Assembly (NCBI GenBank): GCA_963920635.1
Contig: OY987301.1
Span: forward strand, 42,259,820-42,323,819
DNA: 64,000 nucleotides
DNA from: Pseudeuparius sepicola
Taxonomy: Eukaryota > Arthropoda > Insecta > Coleoptera > Anthribidae
Direction: 5' to 3'
Shown in pieces: positions 7,246 through 18,608 of the stretch. Under the pieces are notes generated by a model. It was not told the origin of the DNA. It saw only the letters and a program-made list of their open reading frames with translations, and did no database searches. Within the stretch, counting starts at the first letter, position 1; every line of letters begins with the position of its first letter. The position numbers and the translations under genes are program-made.

Positions 7246-7924
7246 AAGCCGCGTCCAGACAGTGTGTGGCGCTTGCAAGCATCTGCGAACGCGAACACCG
7301 CAAACCTCGCAAACGCCTAATCTGGACGGCTGTTTTCGTTATTTGCATAAGCTTGCAAGCATCTACGAATCTTGCGTGTGGCGTTCGCTCCGAGAGCGGT
7401 AGGTACATCAAAGAGATTCGCGCGCGCAGTTTGGACGGCAGATTGGGCGTGTGTGCGGTGTTTGCGTCGTTCGCGATGCTTGCAAGCATTTCTGAGCGCG
7501 ACAGGGTCTGCCCAGTGGCGGACTCTAGTCTAGATTAATAGTTTTGCGCAGTTTGGCGTTGGGCATTTAGTGAATGTCCGACCAGTTAGCACGTTTTTTA
7601 AAAATCTCGCTAACCCAAAAACGACGGCGCCTTTTCTTTCTTATTTCTTCTTGCAACACAATATATGCCGCACTTGCTATGGCCGGGTTTTCGTCGGTAT
7701 CACTCATATTTAAAAAATATATTTTAACAATATATTTTTATTTTAAACACGACACTGAGACGGCAGTTCTCGGCCAACTGAATACACGTGAAACCCTACC
7801 CGAACCTTTAAAAGTTGCGAACACTACGCGCAGTGTGGGCGCCCCAAATATAACGCTTGCAAGCATTATTTTTTCACATGTTCGCAGTGCTTGCAAACAC
7901 CACACACTGTCTGGACGCGGCTTT
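7246..7924. mobile_element. TIR element (MITE), about 680 bp
   Basis: The ends are inverted copies over about 35 bp, beginning AAGCCGCGTCCAGACAGTGT, with a few mismatches near the inner end. The interior is GC-richer than its surroundings and repeats the palindrome GCTTGCAAGC (near 7270, 7350, 7850; variants near 7480 and 7890). ORFs across it (7266-7538, 7574-8014) look non-coding. I could not fix the target duplication, so the superfamily is open; a PIF/Harbinger-type MITE is one possibility. Confidence 0.65.
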
Positions 7925-10916
7925 TACATAGACAGGAAAGTTTTTATTTTCCTATTATTTATAAACAGGTTTTGGATAAGTACACTTAAGTGGTTCAGGT
8001 CAAACCAAAAATAAGAATAGGCAGTTTTTCCCAATCAAAATTTATTTTTAATGGTAACTCACTGACTTAAGAGCTTTTTTTACCCATCGAAAGTATTCAC
8101 ATTTTTGAATGTGAATATAACCTAAGCCCATTTTCGCAAAAAAACGACTAGCTCTTTTACCCAGTCAGCACAGCTTTAGTTGAGATTTATAAAGTTTGCA
8201 TTAAAATTTTTAAAATCTGTAAAAAAATTTAAGAATTTACAAAATTTCTAAAATTTTCTTTACGAAACATTGCATTTTTCAGAAATTTCATTGTGCTCTT
8301 CAAAAATTTCAAAAGATGGGAATAGTATTTTTATTTTTGAGTGAAATTAAGGTGGGGGTAAACGGAGGCCCATGTGCATTCAAAGACCGGGTGATTTTTC
8401 CGCGTGTTTGTACTTTGTTTTCTTTTTCTTTTCTGTCTATAAATTACATTTTCCTTGTATAACAGATTGTCATGTTTTATTAGAAACAAATATGTTAACA
8501 TTTTAATCATTTTATTATCTATGATTTTAATCCTGTAAACAGGAAGTTAGTTAAGTCAGGTTTAAAGTGAACTTAATTAGCCCTTGCATAAAATAGTTGT
8601 AAGCCTCTTTTAATATGGTCGTATAAAAATTCAGGATGAAGTCACGCACAACAGTAAGTTTGATATAGTAGAGACTCAAAACTATGGAACTTTTTCAACT
8701 GACATAACATTTAATAAGAATTATTAATTAGGTAGTAAAAACATTGTGTCTAACAGGGAGTCCTAGTTAACTCGATTTTCTCGGTAATTTTCAAGATAAA
8801 TCCATGGTCGATAAGCTGATCTGATGCAGTTTCTTACAGGGAATTAAAACGCCTGTGAGTAAAATAAAATTGGACGACAAAAAAAATTCAAAATATCTTT
8901 TTCCATATCGCTTCCGGATTGACAGGAAATTGTGTCATATATAGTCATAATATATAGGTATGATGAGGAAAAACGAGTGTCCAATCATTTCTACAAAAAT
9001 GCCCGGGTTGTCAGAAAAATATTAATCAATAATATTATTTCAATAGTTATTGAACAAAGTTTTCACAGAAAACATGATAGCCTAGTCAATAGAGCAAAAA
9101 AAGTCTTGACCTTGCAAAAGTTTATTTTGGGTATAATAGAAAGTTATCGTGTCCTCTGTTGAATTATTAGCTTCATTAGATTAGGTAATATATCAAAATA
9201 AATTAAACCAAATGTTTACCTATGTCAACGTTTTGACTGAAATTGTGTAGTCTTCTTGCCTTTTTTTGCCTTTCCGTTTTTAACTTTGTACGTTTTATTT
9301 TCCTAAAGACGGACGGTACCTAGGTATACCTTTTATGAATTGTTTGTTTCTACTTATTTGTTCCAAGGAGCCTATGATATGTATGTTATTTTTACTAATG
9401 TCTACTTATTATGTGTTACACTGTACCTGTTAATCATACCCAAATCGCACAACGTAAGTATATTTTTCTTTTTCTTGTTCTGATGTTTTGTATTTTTTTT
9501 TTGCTTCATGGTTTCATGTCTTTTCATTGTCTTATTACAGTTGTAAGTGCTTATATTCATACCTTTTCATAACTATACTAAAATTAACTCAAGAATGGGA
9601 AATAAAATGTATCTTTGGCAGTACACTAACCTATTTCAATTAAGAATTTTTAACGAAGATTGTTTACCTACACAGGAAGTCGATCACAATCGGCTGAATC
9701 GCAGCCTCGGAAATCCTCCGATTCACACCGAAATTACCTATTACGTTGCTGGATATTGGCTTCTATAGACGGCTCCAATCTAGAAACTTGTGGTCATATT
9801 AAATTAAGCATTATACCTTCCCATGGTATTTTTAATCTATTTCCATGGCGCAAAATGGTTCTCCGATAAAAACACCTAGGTATATTCCAAAATGGAACAT
9901 AATTTCCCAGCGCTTATACTGCACATCGCTATGTCCATAAAGGCACTATTTCATTTACGGCGTCGTTGTGTGTTCGAAGTTATATGTATTAAATTTTCTT
10001 GATAGCAGTAACAAACTTGAACGACGCTATGTGTGTTGACCGTAAAAGTGGGGAGTTATTTGATCTCGCCGGTCGATATAGTTTATCATCAAAAATGCGT
10101 TTCATACAGAATATGCATGTAAATGGTGATTGTTGATCGAAAATATCATAGCTAAAGTAATGCTGTGACAACTGTAAGCAAAAATGTAGAATCCCAGTCT
10201 GCCCAGGTTTGTTCTCACGCAGTGAATCGGCAAATGATTAGTAACCGTTTGCAAATCTCTCCTTTTTGAAAGCTCTTCAGCAAAAACCTCACAATTTCCG
10301 AAATAACGGCATCTCTATCACACTAAAATTGTTTTTGTAAGCAAACTCTTAAACGTAACTTACCAGTAACCAGCTCCACAAATCGCGCATAAAGTCTTTT
10401 TAAGCGTGTCTATTACAAAAAACTTTATAAGCAATTTATACGCATTGTTAACTGCTACGCTGCGCAAACCATATTTCATGCCATTGCAATGTTGCATTAC
10501 AAATCCCGTTCGAGAATACATGTACGTCTGACTGTTGGGTTAATAATTTTCTGGTCTACCCACATCATAACCATCTGAAACTAGTGTTCGTTTTATGGTG
10601 GAATCATGATAGAACTATAAAGCGTAATAATTATTGTTATGGTTGCTTTGAACCAAGATAATTTCAATTATAGCCTAGCAAAAAGCTTAATTTGTTCCTT
10701 TCAACATGAGAGGAGTTAACAAGAACGCGCATCGTCATGGCTACTGGCCATCACGTGCGGCCGTAACATTTTTAGGACTTGTTTCCCAGAGACAAGTAGA
10801 GTGCCGAATTATTGAAGCATTTTAGAATTTAATAAGTGTGGGAACAAAGCACTTGCATAAATAAAGCACAGGTGATTTCTTTGAAGAGTACATGGGCTCC
10901 CATAGGGGCCGGGCAA
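7925..10916. other. About 3 kb without recognisable genes
   Basis: AT-rich DNA with only short ORFs of low-complexity composition. No domain, RNA gene or terminal repeat could be supported. Confidence 0.45.
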
Positions 10917-10941
10917 GGGGGGGCACGTGCCCCCCCCCCCC
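10917..10941. repeat. G-run / CACGTG / C-run palindrome
   Basis: Seven G, then CACGTG, then twelve C. Such G/C-run palindromes often sit near ends of insect DNA transposons, but no partner end was found here. Confidence 0.4.
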
Positions 10942-11035
10942 TGGAGACTCTCAAAATCCCTTCGCGTTATATTTTATATTATTAAAGTTGAGGAAAAGAT
11001 TATTTTCATATCCTTCCAGGTATACAGGGTGTCCC

Positions 11036-11430
11036 GAAATTAGCCAGACATAATTTACCAGCGTGTTCTACGACCTAAAAAAATGAAAAAAGTTACAAAT
11101 TTTTCCAGAACTGTGATGTACCTGTGAGATTTGACATTTGCCGGTGTAGCGATAGTTAGACATTCTTAATCATAGGCGTCCTAAATAGGGGGTTAAGGGG
11201 TTAAAAATACCCTAAATATTTTGTGTGTGCTTTTTCCCCAAATTTATTGCGAAATTATAAAATTTCAGGGTATTCTACGAAAAAATGGTGCTCTTGTTGA
11301 ACTTTGATAGCGTGCACCGTTTTCGAGTAAAATCGTATTGAATTTTTTTTTGCAGAGGGCCATGAAGATGTAATAGAAATTAGCCTGCCATATTTTACCA
11401 GCGTGTTCTGTGACCCAAAAAAATGAAAAA
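11036..11430 (+). repeat. Direct repeat behind a solo CAGGGTG end
   Basis: A TATACAGGGTGTCCC end at about 11021-11035 is followed by about 55 bp (11036-11090) that recurs directly at 11376-11430 (TTTACCAGCGTGTTCT shared). This looks like a truncated or rearranged member of the TA-flanked CAGGGTG foldback family; the opposite terminus was not found. Confidence 0.45.
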
Positions 11431-11715
11431 GTTCCTATAAACATGGCCTCAAAAGTGCTCCCTAAGAGGGCTATAGCTCCCGAAATGGACACTTTGGCAT
11501 ACGGTTTTACAGCTATTTTGCAATTTTGCCGCGGTGGCGTCGCTCGTACCGGCGCTGACTTTTTAGACTGCATGTTTTTCTGCCTTCGATCGACCTTGGT
11601 TCGAGGCAGGCGCATGCATATGTCTTTAAAGAAAAACACCGCTATGGCCAAGAGCGCTGGACAAATGTGGGTTCACGGTATTGCTCCTAAATAGCTTTAT
11701 CCGTGTGATTTACTA

Positions 11716-11872
11716 ATTGTCCTACACTCACTGGGATTACTACGGTTTTCTAGGGTTTTCCGTAGTACTTGAGCGAATGCTATCCTAGTTCTATCGGGAA
11801 AAAAGTCGGCCCTAGCCGCCAATGGCAACGAAGACAAAATAATAGTAATTGCCCCCCTCCCCCGCACAAGCA
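11716..11872 (+). repeat. 155-bp direct repeat, copy 1
   Basis: It begins ATTGTCCTACACTCACTGGG and is nearly identical to 13148-13303, 1,432 bp away. The shared part runs from TG to CA, so an LTR-like (TRIM) origin is conceivable, but no primer-binding site or target duplication is visible. Confidence 0.7.
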
Positions 11873-13147
11873 TGTGGTTGCTTCTGGGGTACTCCTAGTT
11901 TGGAGTATTGTGAGGGTGAGAATTATTATTATTATAATTGAACGCCAAGCTTTTTACTAGTGCACTAGGACCGCAACATTACAGGTTAGAAGGGCTAAAA
12001 TTAATTTAGTTTTGAAAGTAGGTATGTGAAATAGTGAAACATGTTTTTAGGCGTGCGACCAACATTTTCCCACTGATGGTGAGGATATTGATGAAAAAAA
12101 GAAGTACCTTAGGATTATGTACTTTGTGGAATCGACCAGGTAAACTTAAACGGCTAAGTTGCGAAGCACCCTCGCTTGGTCAAAGTAATGTTTTTATTTG
12201 ATAGTTCTTATTTGTTAGTAAATGGATTATATGGTTTTAGATGCAGTACCATGTACGGTATACTGCCAGCAGATTGACCCACTTATTTGGCCTGACCCAG
12301 AATAAGTAGAAGAGAAGATCCTGAATTAAAAAATGCAAAAATTTTTAATTTAATTAACCGAGTGAATTTGTGCATCGAGGTTAACGGCGGCCTGTTTGGA
12401 CAGCTACTGTAGTGCTTTGCACGTGCAATGTGTGCTAGTGCAGTTGTGTTTTTTGGTTACCCTTCGGGGTTTTCCTAGCGGAGGGGATACTCCTCCGTGG
12501 TGGTCAGGCTGAGTACCACGCTTCAAACAAAAGGAATGGCGGAGGGAAACAAGTGGTCCCCAACAGATTTAGAAAATGTGATGAATGTTGTGTAGTGTTG
12601 TGGCTTTTAATGTAAAAAAGCAAGAAAACGGAAAAGGGTGCAATTCAATCCTGGAAATGTCAGTAAGGTAGGTGTTCCATAGGCATTCTAGAAAGTAATA
12701 GTTTTCAAAAGGAAATCGTAATTTTGTGGTGAATCATCGGATAAATTGATAGACGTGGCAACGCTGCGCTATTTCACTACCTGTCACTACCATTGACATA
12801 AGCGAAATTTTAAGACACGTCACGCGGGCGTCCATAGGCGGCGTTTTTTGAGGGGTTCAATACAATTTGAAAAAAAAAATTAGGCTTCAGAGAAAAGTTA
12901 GAAAATTTTTGAAAATTTATTTTGGCAAGTCTAATTTTTCTTTATCTACCATAAAATTTTTTGTACTAAGTGATAGTTAACCCTGTATAGTTATAAGTTA
13001 AATTTCTACGGGAGCAGTTTTGCCTGCTGTGGAGTCGACGATCTTGTCATTATGATGGAATGGACCAAGAAAATACACTGGAGTTGATAGAGGTATAGAA
13101 CACGAGAGATAAGTCGGAATACATGGAATTAATTCAACATTTTCAAC
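11873..13147. other. Spacer between the two direct repeats
   Basis: About 1.3 kb with no long ORF or recognisable domain. Confidence 0.4.
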
Positions 13148-13303
13148 ATTGTCCTACACTCACTGGGATTACTACGGTTTTCTAGGGTTTTCCGTAGTAC
13201 TTGAGCGAATGCTATCCTAGTTCTATCGGAAAAAAAGTCGGCCCTAGCCGCAAATGGCAACGAAGACAAAATAATAGTAATTGCCCCCTCCCCCGCAGAA
13301 GCA
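13148..13303 (+). repeat. 155-bp direct repeat, copy 2
   Basis: Near-identical to 11716-11872, with a handful of single-base differences and length changes in A and C runs. Confidence 0.7.
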
Positions 13304-13671
13304 GCAAGGATAGTGGATATTTTCCGATAGTCTTTAATAGCATAACACATATACATATATCCGCAGTGATCCACTACCGAGCGCTTTGCTCGCAGAAAGG
13401 TGTTTCAATTGAGCCCATCAGGATAGTATGGCGAAATGTTTCCAAACGTAGTCGAATGGCGCATAAACTTACTTATAGATTTCCCTTTTTTATCACTGCA
13501 TGGTGAAATTCGTACCTGAAACAAACAAAACCAATATTATAGCAACTACCGAAATTATAATAAGTATAAAATAAATAGCTGTAGATACTAAGGGAGGATA
13601 GAAACCTCCCGTTTATTTTATTGGTAAAAAAGGTTTTGTCTTTTTTAAAAGCTTTTATTTAACTTGCAATG

Positions 13672-13702
<31 letters not shown>

Positions 13703-13744
13703 TTTGTTCGGGTGGAATCTTGCAACTCAATTTTGAAGCAGATA

Positions 13745-14219
13745 TCTTCAACCGATCGAGCTGAAATTTTGTACACACGTTTAATTTGGATGACAATGCA
13801 TGATTATATGTGTGACGTCATTCTAAATCCAACATGGCGGATCACCCAAGATGGCGGACTAGTTAAATTTCAACCGATCGAGCTGAAATTTTGTACACAC
13901 GTTTAATTTGGATGACAATGCATGATTATATGTGTGACGTCATTCTAAATCCAACATGGCGGAACACTCAAGATGGCGGACTAGTTAAATTTCAACCGAT
14001 CGAGCTGAAATTTTGTACACACGTTTAATTTGGATGACAATGCATGATTATATGTGTGACGTCATTCTAAATCCAACATGGCGGAACACTCAAGATGGCG
14101 GACTAGTTAAATTTTAACCGATCGAGCTTAAATTTTGTACACACGTTTAATTTGGATGACAATGCATGATTATATGTGTGACGTCATTCTAAATCCAACA
14201 TGGCGGAACACCCAAGATG
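13745..14219 (+). repeat. 122-bp tandem repeat, four units
   Basis: The motif AACATGGCGG recurs at 13831, 13953, 14075 and 14197, an exact 122-bp period. Each unit also contains TGTGACGTCA (a CRE-like octamer TGACGTCA) and ATGATTATATG. Units differ by only a few bases. Confidence 0.9.
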
Positions 14220-14330
14220 GTCATTAGAAGGTCTCCTCATTGAAGAGCTAGACTGTTCTAAACTAACCGGCAAACGACCTTGCAACAATGATGCGTTAAC
14301 TGAGATGAATAGACTCAGACACCTGGCCAA

Positions 14331-14690
14331 ACTAAAAATTACAAAATAAATTAAAAGTAAAAAAATATTTTTAAAAAAAGCTTTTATTTAAATGCGCTAA
14401 AAAGAATAAAATAATCTTTTCTTTTAAAACTTTTACTATCAACTTATAACGTCATTCCACAATTTATATGATATAAAAGCTTGTCGCGAGATTTAAGTTT
14501 TCAAACTAAGTAAATACCACTACTTAAATCTCGCGACAAGCTTTTATATCATATAAATTGTGGAATGACGTTATAAGTTGATAGTAAAAGTTTTAAAAGA
14601 AAAGATTATTTTATTCTTTTTAGCGCATTTAAATAAAAGCTTTTTTTAAAAATATTTTTTTACTTTTAATTTATTTTTAGTTTTGAATTA
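14331..14690. repeat. Long near-perfect hairpin, arms about 160 bp
   Basis: Arms meet around a loop of roughly 25 bases near 14500-14523. The stem includes TTAAATCTCGCGACAAGC and its complement with almost no mismatches. Confidence 0.9.
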
Positions 14691-14695
14691 ATATT

Positions 14696-15281
14696 TGCCA
14701 CAATCACAACAAAAAACGTGAAATATTAAAATAAAATTATATCTATTCTTCTTGCAATTTGCGCCCGATTAGTTAGAATCAGTGGGGCAACTTAAAAAGT
14801 TTGACATATTGCATACAAAATATTTTATGATTAAAACAAATTTCCAGGCCAGGTCTCGGATTGGGAAAATAATTACCGAGAGTCGCACCGTTGATTCAGG
14901 ACTTCCATCGACGGTCGCACAGAAGACAGTTCATCTACGATACCACCCTCGAGATTTTTTTAAAATATGAGAGGTCTGGGGGCCGAGGCCCCCTGCCCCC
15001 CCCCCCCTCCCTGGGTGCGCCACTAGTTAGGATAGGCGGTATCTATAGCTGTTCTAGAATTGCACCAAAAGTTATACAGTCTATTCCATCTTATATGTGA
15101 ACACCCTCGTAAAATTTTTGTTTTTGAGATATTCGAGTGCTGGTTTTTCCGTCATGATGGAAGGTGGGAAGATGTTTTCTATACTAAAATCGAGCAATTC
15201 TTACGCCTGGCGTAAGTAAAAGCATTGCGATATAACTTCATCACTTTTTGTTAAGTCGTTCATCCATATTAACCAACTATA
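14696..15281. other. No gene; low-complexity C-run near 14990-15010
   Basis: The short ORFs at 14782 and 14891 run through a C-run and have no recognisable domain. The C-run followed by TGGGTGCGCCACTAG resembles a DNA-transposon end, but only one side is visible. Confidence 0.4.
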
Positions 15282-16433
15282 CAGGGTGCCCCAAAAGTAA
15301 TGGGACATATTTTGGGCCAAGATATGACGATTGAGGCCAATATTCCTTATATAAATGTTGTTTGTTTAGGAGGTACAGGGCGTTGAACTTCATTTTTTTA
15401 AATAGAATTATGGCTACATCTCCCAAACTAATCAAGCTGCTGAACTAAAATTTAGACCTGCTGGGTTTCTGGCGATGGAGAATAAGCTGAAAATGTCAAT
15501 TTCGCCGTATCTCACAGAGGACGCCACTTGTGCTGTTTTTGGATCGTGCTTTTACTCGAAACTTTTTTGAGGTTATCTTTTTAGTCCTGCAGGTCCATTA
15601 TTTTAGTGCATCTTTTCATTCTGCAAGAAAAAGGTACTCTTCTTTCTATCAAATCAACCGTTTGCGTTGAAATCGCAAAATGTGCCCAAAACAACTATTG
15701 ACTTCGATATTTGAAACATAAAACTTTCACCTACCGCTTTCAAAATGCTACAGAGCAACTGTACATTCAAAATGATGAAAAAATGCCAAATGGGCATTGG
15801 TCAAAACACCGTTGGTTTTCTTGAAATAGAGTGTCAAAATTTTGTCAAATTCAATCCTTTCCATTTTGAAAGCGAATAATTGTTGGTACATTGTTCATAG
15901 GGATTGTTTTTTCACTTTAAATGGTATACAATTGATTTGTAACATTTGAAAGCGGTAGGTGAAAATTTTATGTTTCGAATATTGAAGTCAACAGATGTTT
16001 TGGGGCAGGTTTTGGCAATTTCAACGCAAACGGTTGATTTGATCGTTATGAAACAAGAGTACCTTTTTCTTGCAGAAAGTAAAAGATGCACTAAAATGAT
16101 GGACCTGCATCAGGATCAAAAAGATAACCTCAAAAATGTTACGAGTAAAAGCACGATCCAGAAACAGCGCAAGTTGCACCCTCTGTGAGATACGGCGAAA
16201 TTCACATTTTCCGCTTATTTTCCATCCCCAAAAACATAACAGTGCCAAATTTCAGTTCAGGAGCTTGATTAGTTTGGTAGATGTAACCACAATTCTATTT
16301 TAAAAAAGAAACTTAAAAGCCCTGTAAACCTTAAACAAACAACATTTCTATAAGGCATATTGGCCTCGACCGTCATATTTTGGCCCAAAATATATGAATT
16401 TACCGTATGTCCCATTACTTTTAGGGCACCCTG
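15282..16433. mobile_element. Foldback MITE, TA-flanked, 1.15 kb
   Basis: Termini CAGGGTGCCCCAAAAGTAAT and its near-complement at 16414-16433 are flanked by TA on both sides. The two halves are inverted copies almost to the centre (for example the sequence around 15530-15545 against 16150-16165). ORFs at 15946 and 16021 are stem sequence, not genes. The TA flanks and short conserved end suggest mobilisation by a Tc1/mariner transposase. Confidence 0.8.
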
Positions 16434-16746
16434 TATATAGGAATAGATAACCACGCTAATACAAATAACACGGTTTTATTTTGCTTCTACATTAGCGGGT
16501 CGGAGGAAGAAGACGAGGTAATTTGTTTACATTGGCATTTCTTAAATTCAGTCTTTCCTACTTTGCAATGCATAACAAATAGTTTTTTGATAGACTTGTA
16601 TATCGTATATATACTTTGAGATGCTTATATTTACAAAATGACTTAAATCGTATCAAAAAACTGAAAACCTTGAATGTGCCAAGAATATCATCTTTTTAAA
16701 ATCATGAACAAAACAAATTGCCTTTGGTAATGTACATATTCCTGTA

Positions 16747-17586
16747 CAGGGTGATTCACGTAAGTTCATATAAGTTCATATAAGTTCATTAGAAGTTTAC
16801 GGGGAAGGGGTATGAATTTTAATTTGAAATTTAGTTTACTTTATAACACGTTGTAAACTTTCATTCTAAAATATTTTCAACTTCCGATCACTTTCGGTTA
16901 TACCGGAAGTCGATAGAAACTTTGTTATTTCAAATAGAACACCCTATATAATATTACACCGTTTGGTTCCCTATTAAATTCCAAATCTTTTTTCTGAATA
17001 TAATGTGTACACTATTCCTAACCCTTTTCGAGATATTCGCAAATTAGTCTGTCGTAGGCGAAAGTCAACTTTATTAAATTTGAACTGTCTTTTCACGAGC
17101 AATTCAATGGTGCAATAAAAAAATATGGGTTTCATTTGAAAAAAATGAGATTTTTCAATTTTTCGATGTTGATATTGGGAATTTTTTCCCGAACACCCTG
17201 TACAATATTTTGAAATGGCATACAGACCATTTAATAAACTTGACTTTTGCCTACGACAGTCCGAAATTTCAGTTTTCCAGATTCATAAATTTCAAAGTTA
17301 TCATCACTATGGTCGATGGCTGCAATACTCAAAAAAATCAAAAATTTGCGAATATCTCGAAAAGGGTTAGGAATAGGGTACACATTATATTCAGAAAAAA
17401 GATTTGGAATTTAATAGGGAACCAAATGGTGTAATAATATATGGGGTGTTCTATTTGAAATAACAAAGTTGCTAGTGACTTCCGGTATAACCGGAAGTGA
17501 TCGGAAGTTGAAAATATTTTAGAAAGAAAGTTTACAACCTGTTATATAAGTAACCAAAATTTCAAATCAAAATGTGAATCACCCTG
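16747..17586. mobile_element. Foldback MITE with CAGGGTGATTCACGTAA end
   Basis: TA-flanked, 840 bp, with arms inverted over several hundred bases and sharing the interior with the element at 20618-22414. The central part is asymmetric, so it looks like a deletion derivative of that longer relative. Confidence 0.8.
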
Positions 17587-18221
17587 TATATCGTTGATAT
17601 TAAGCGTTAATTAATCAAGTTCTAGTAGACGAGTCAGATCTAATGTAATATTTAATAAGAAATTAGTACAAAATACGAAAATATATTTAAAACAAAAAAA
17701 TCATATCTACCACACTCCCTTATAACCTTAAACATTTTGGATTGAAAAAAATTGGTGGTGTTTGGTAAGAAGGTTTTGTTTTTGTTTTAAATAAATTTTC
17801 GTATTTTGTAGTCACTTTTTATTACATATTATATTACGTTACATCTGACTTAAACAAAAATTGTCAAAATTGTTGTAAAAACTTTGTCGCCGAATACTTT
17901 TTGATGGAAATTGTTATTAACAATTTTTAAGGATGTTTAAATAAGATCGCGGTGTAAGATTTTCGATAAAAAAAAACGCTAATACTATTTTTGAAATTTT
18001 AGGTGTATAAACATTATCGTAGGTTGGCCCTTGTGGGATGTGAAATGCTCCGAGAACATCTGCCACCTCCGATCATGACAGGAAAACAAGCACTCGAATA
18101 TCTAAAAAAAAAATTTAGGAGGATGTTCCCTGTTCATATCAGATAAAACACAGTGTAGGTATATTGTCTCGCAATTTGCATCCGACTAATTGTGGTAGGC
18201 GTTAATCCAATACAAAATATA
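17587..18221. other. No gene; diverged inverted arm
   Basis: Sequence near 18050-18110 is an inverted, roughly 85% similar copy of 15120-15185, suggesting an older foldback interrupted by the two elements between them. Confidence 0.4.
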
Positions 18222-18608
18222 CAGAGTGTTCTTATCTGTGCCATCTCAAATTACTGAATTTTTGGAACTTTATACAGGTCAAAAATCGTGTATATCAAAA
18301 CCGCTCCATACACTATAAATGAACTAAATAAAAAAAAACACAGAATCCTGCCAGTCAGTAAGTCCATATGAGTTAAAGGGGCTGGTGTGCCTCAACAGGA
18401 AACGCACAGAAAATGTATCATCTTAGACAGTGACTTTGTTGAGAAAGGTCCAATAATTTAAATTGTTTTTATTTGTTGGTTGGCATTTTGTAAAGGAATA
18501 AATTACTTTTGGGTTTATTAATATTTTTTCAATGATTCCAGAGCACTCGTGAGTATAAAGTTTAATAAAAATTCAGAATTTTGAGATGGCTCAGAGAAAA
18601 ATACCCTG
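18222..18608. mobile_element. Small foldback MITE, diverged
   Basis: TA-flanked, with ends CAGAGTGTTC and a matching CAGGGTATTT on the other strand. Inner arms share CCATCTCAAA and AACTTTATA motifs. More decayed than its neighbours. Confidence 0.6.

Larger units (their letters stand above)
13647..14695 (+). mobile_element. Composite repeat element, copy A
   Basis: In order: AAAAGCTTTTATTTAA terminus, a (GTAT)n microsatellite (about 13670-13700), four 122-bp tandem units, about 110 bp of single-copy sequence, then a very long hairpin ending in the inverted terminus. An inverted copy with the same order lies at 53368-54288, so the whole arrangement moves as a unit. No coding sequence is present. 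It resembles structured non-autonomous elements with internal satellites, but I cannot assign it to a superfamily. Confidence 0.75.

Noticed and set aside
13670..14219. CRISPR array
   Set aside because: Tandem 122-bp units have no unique spacers; eukaryotic context.
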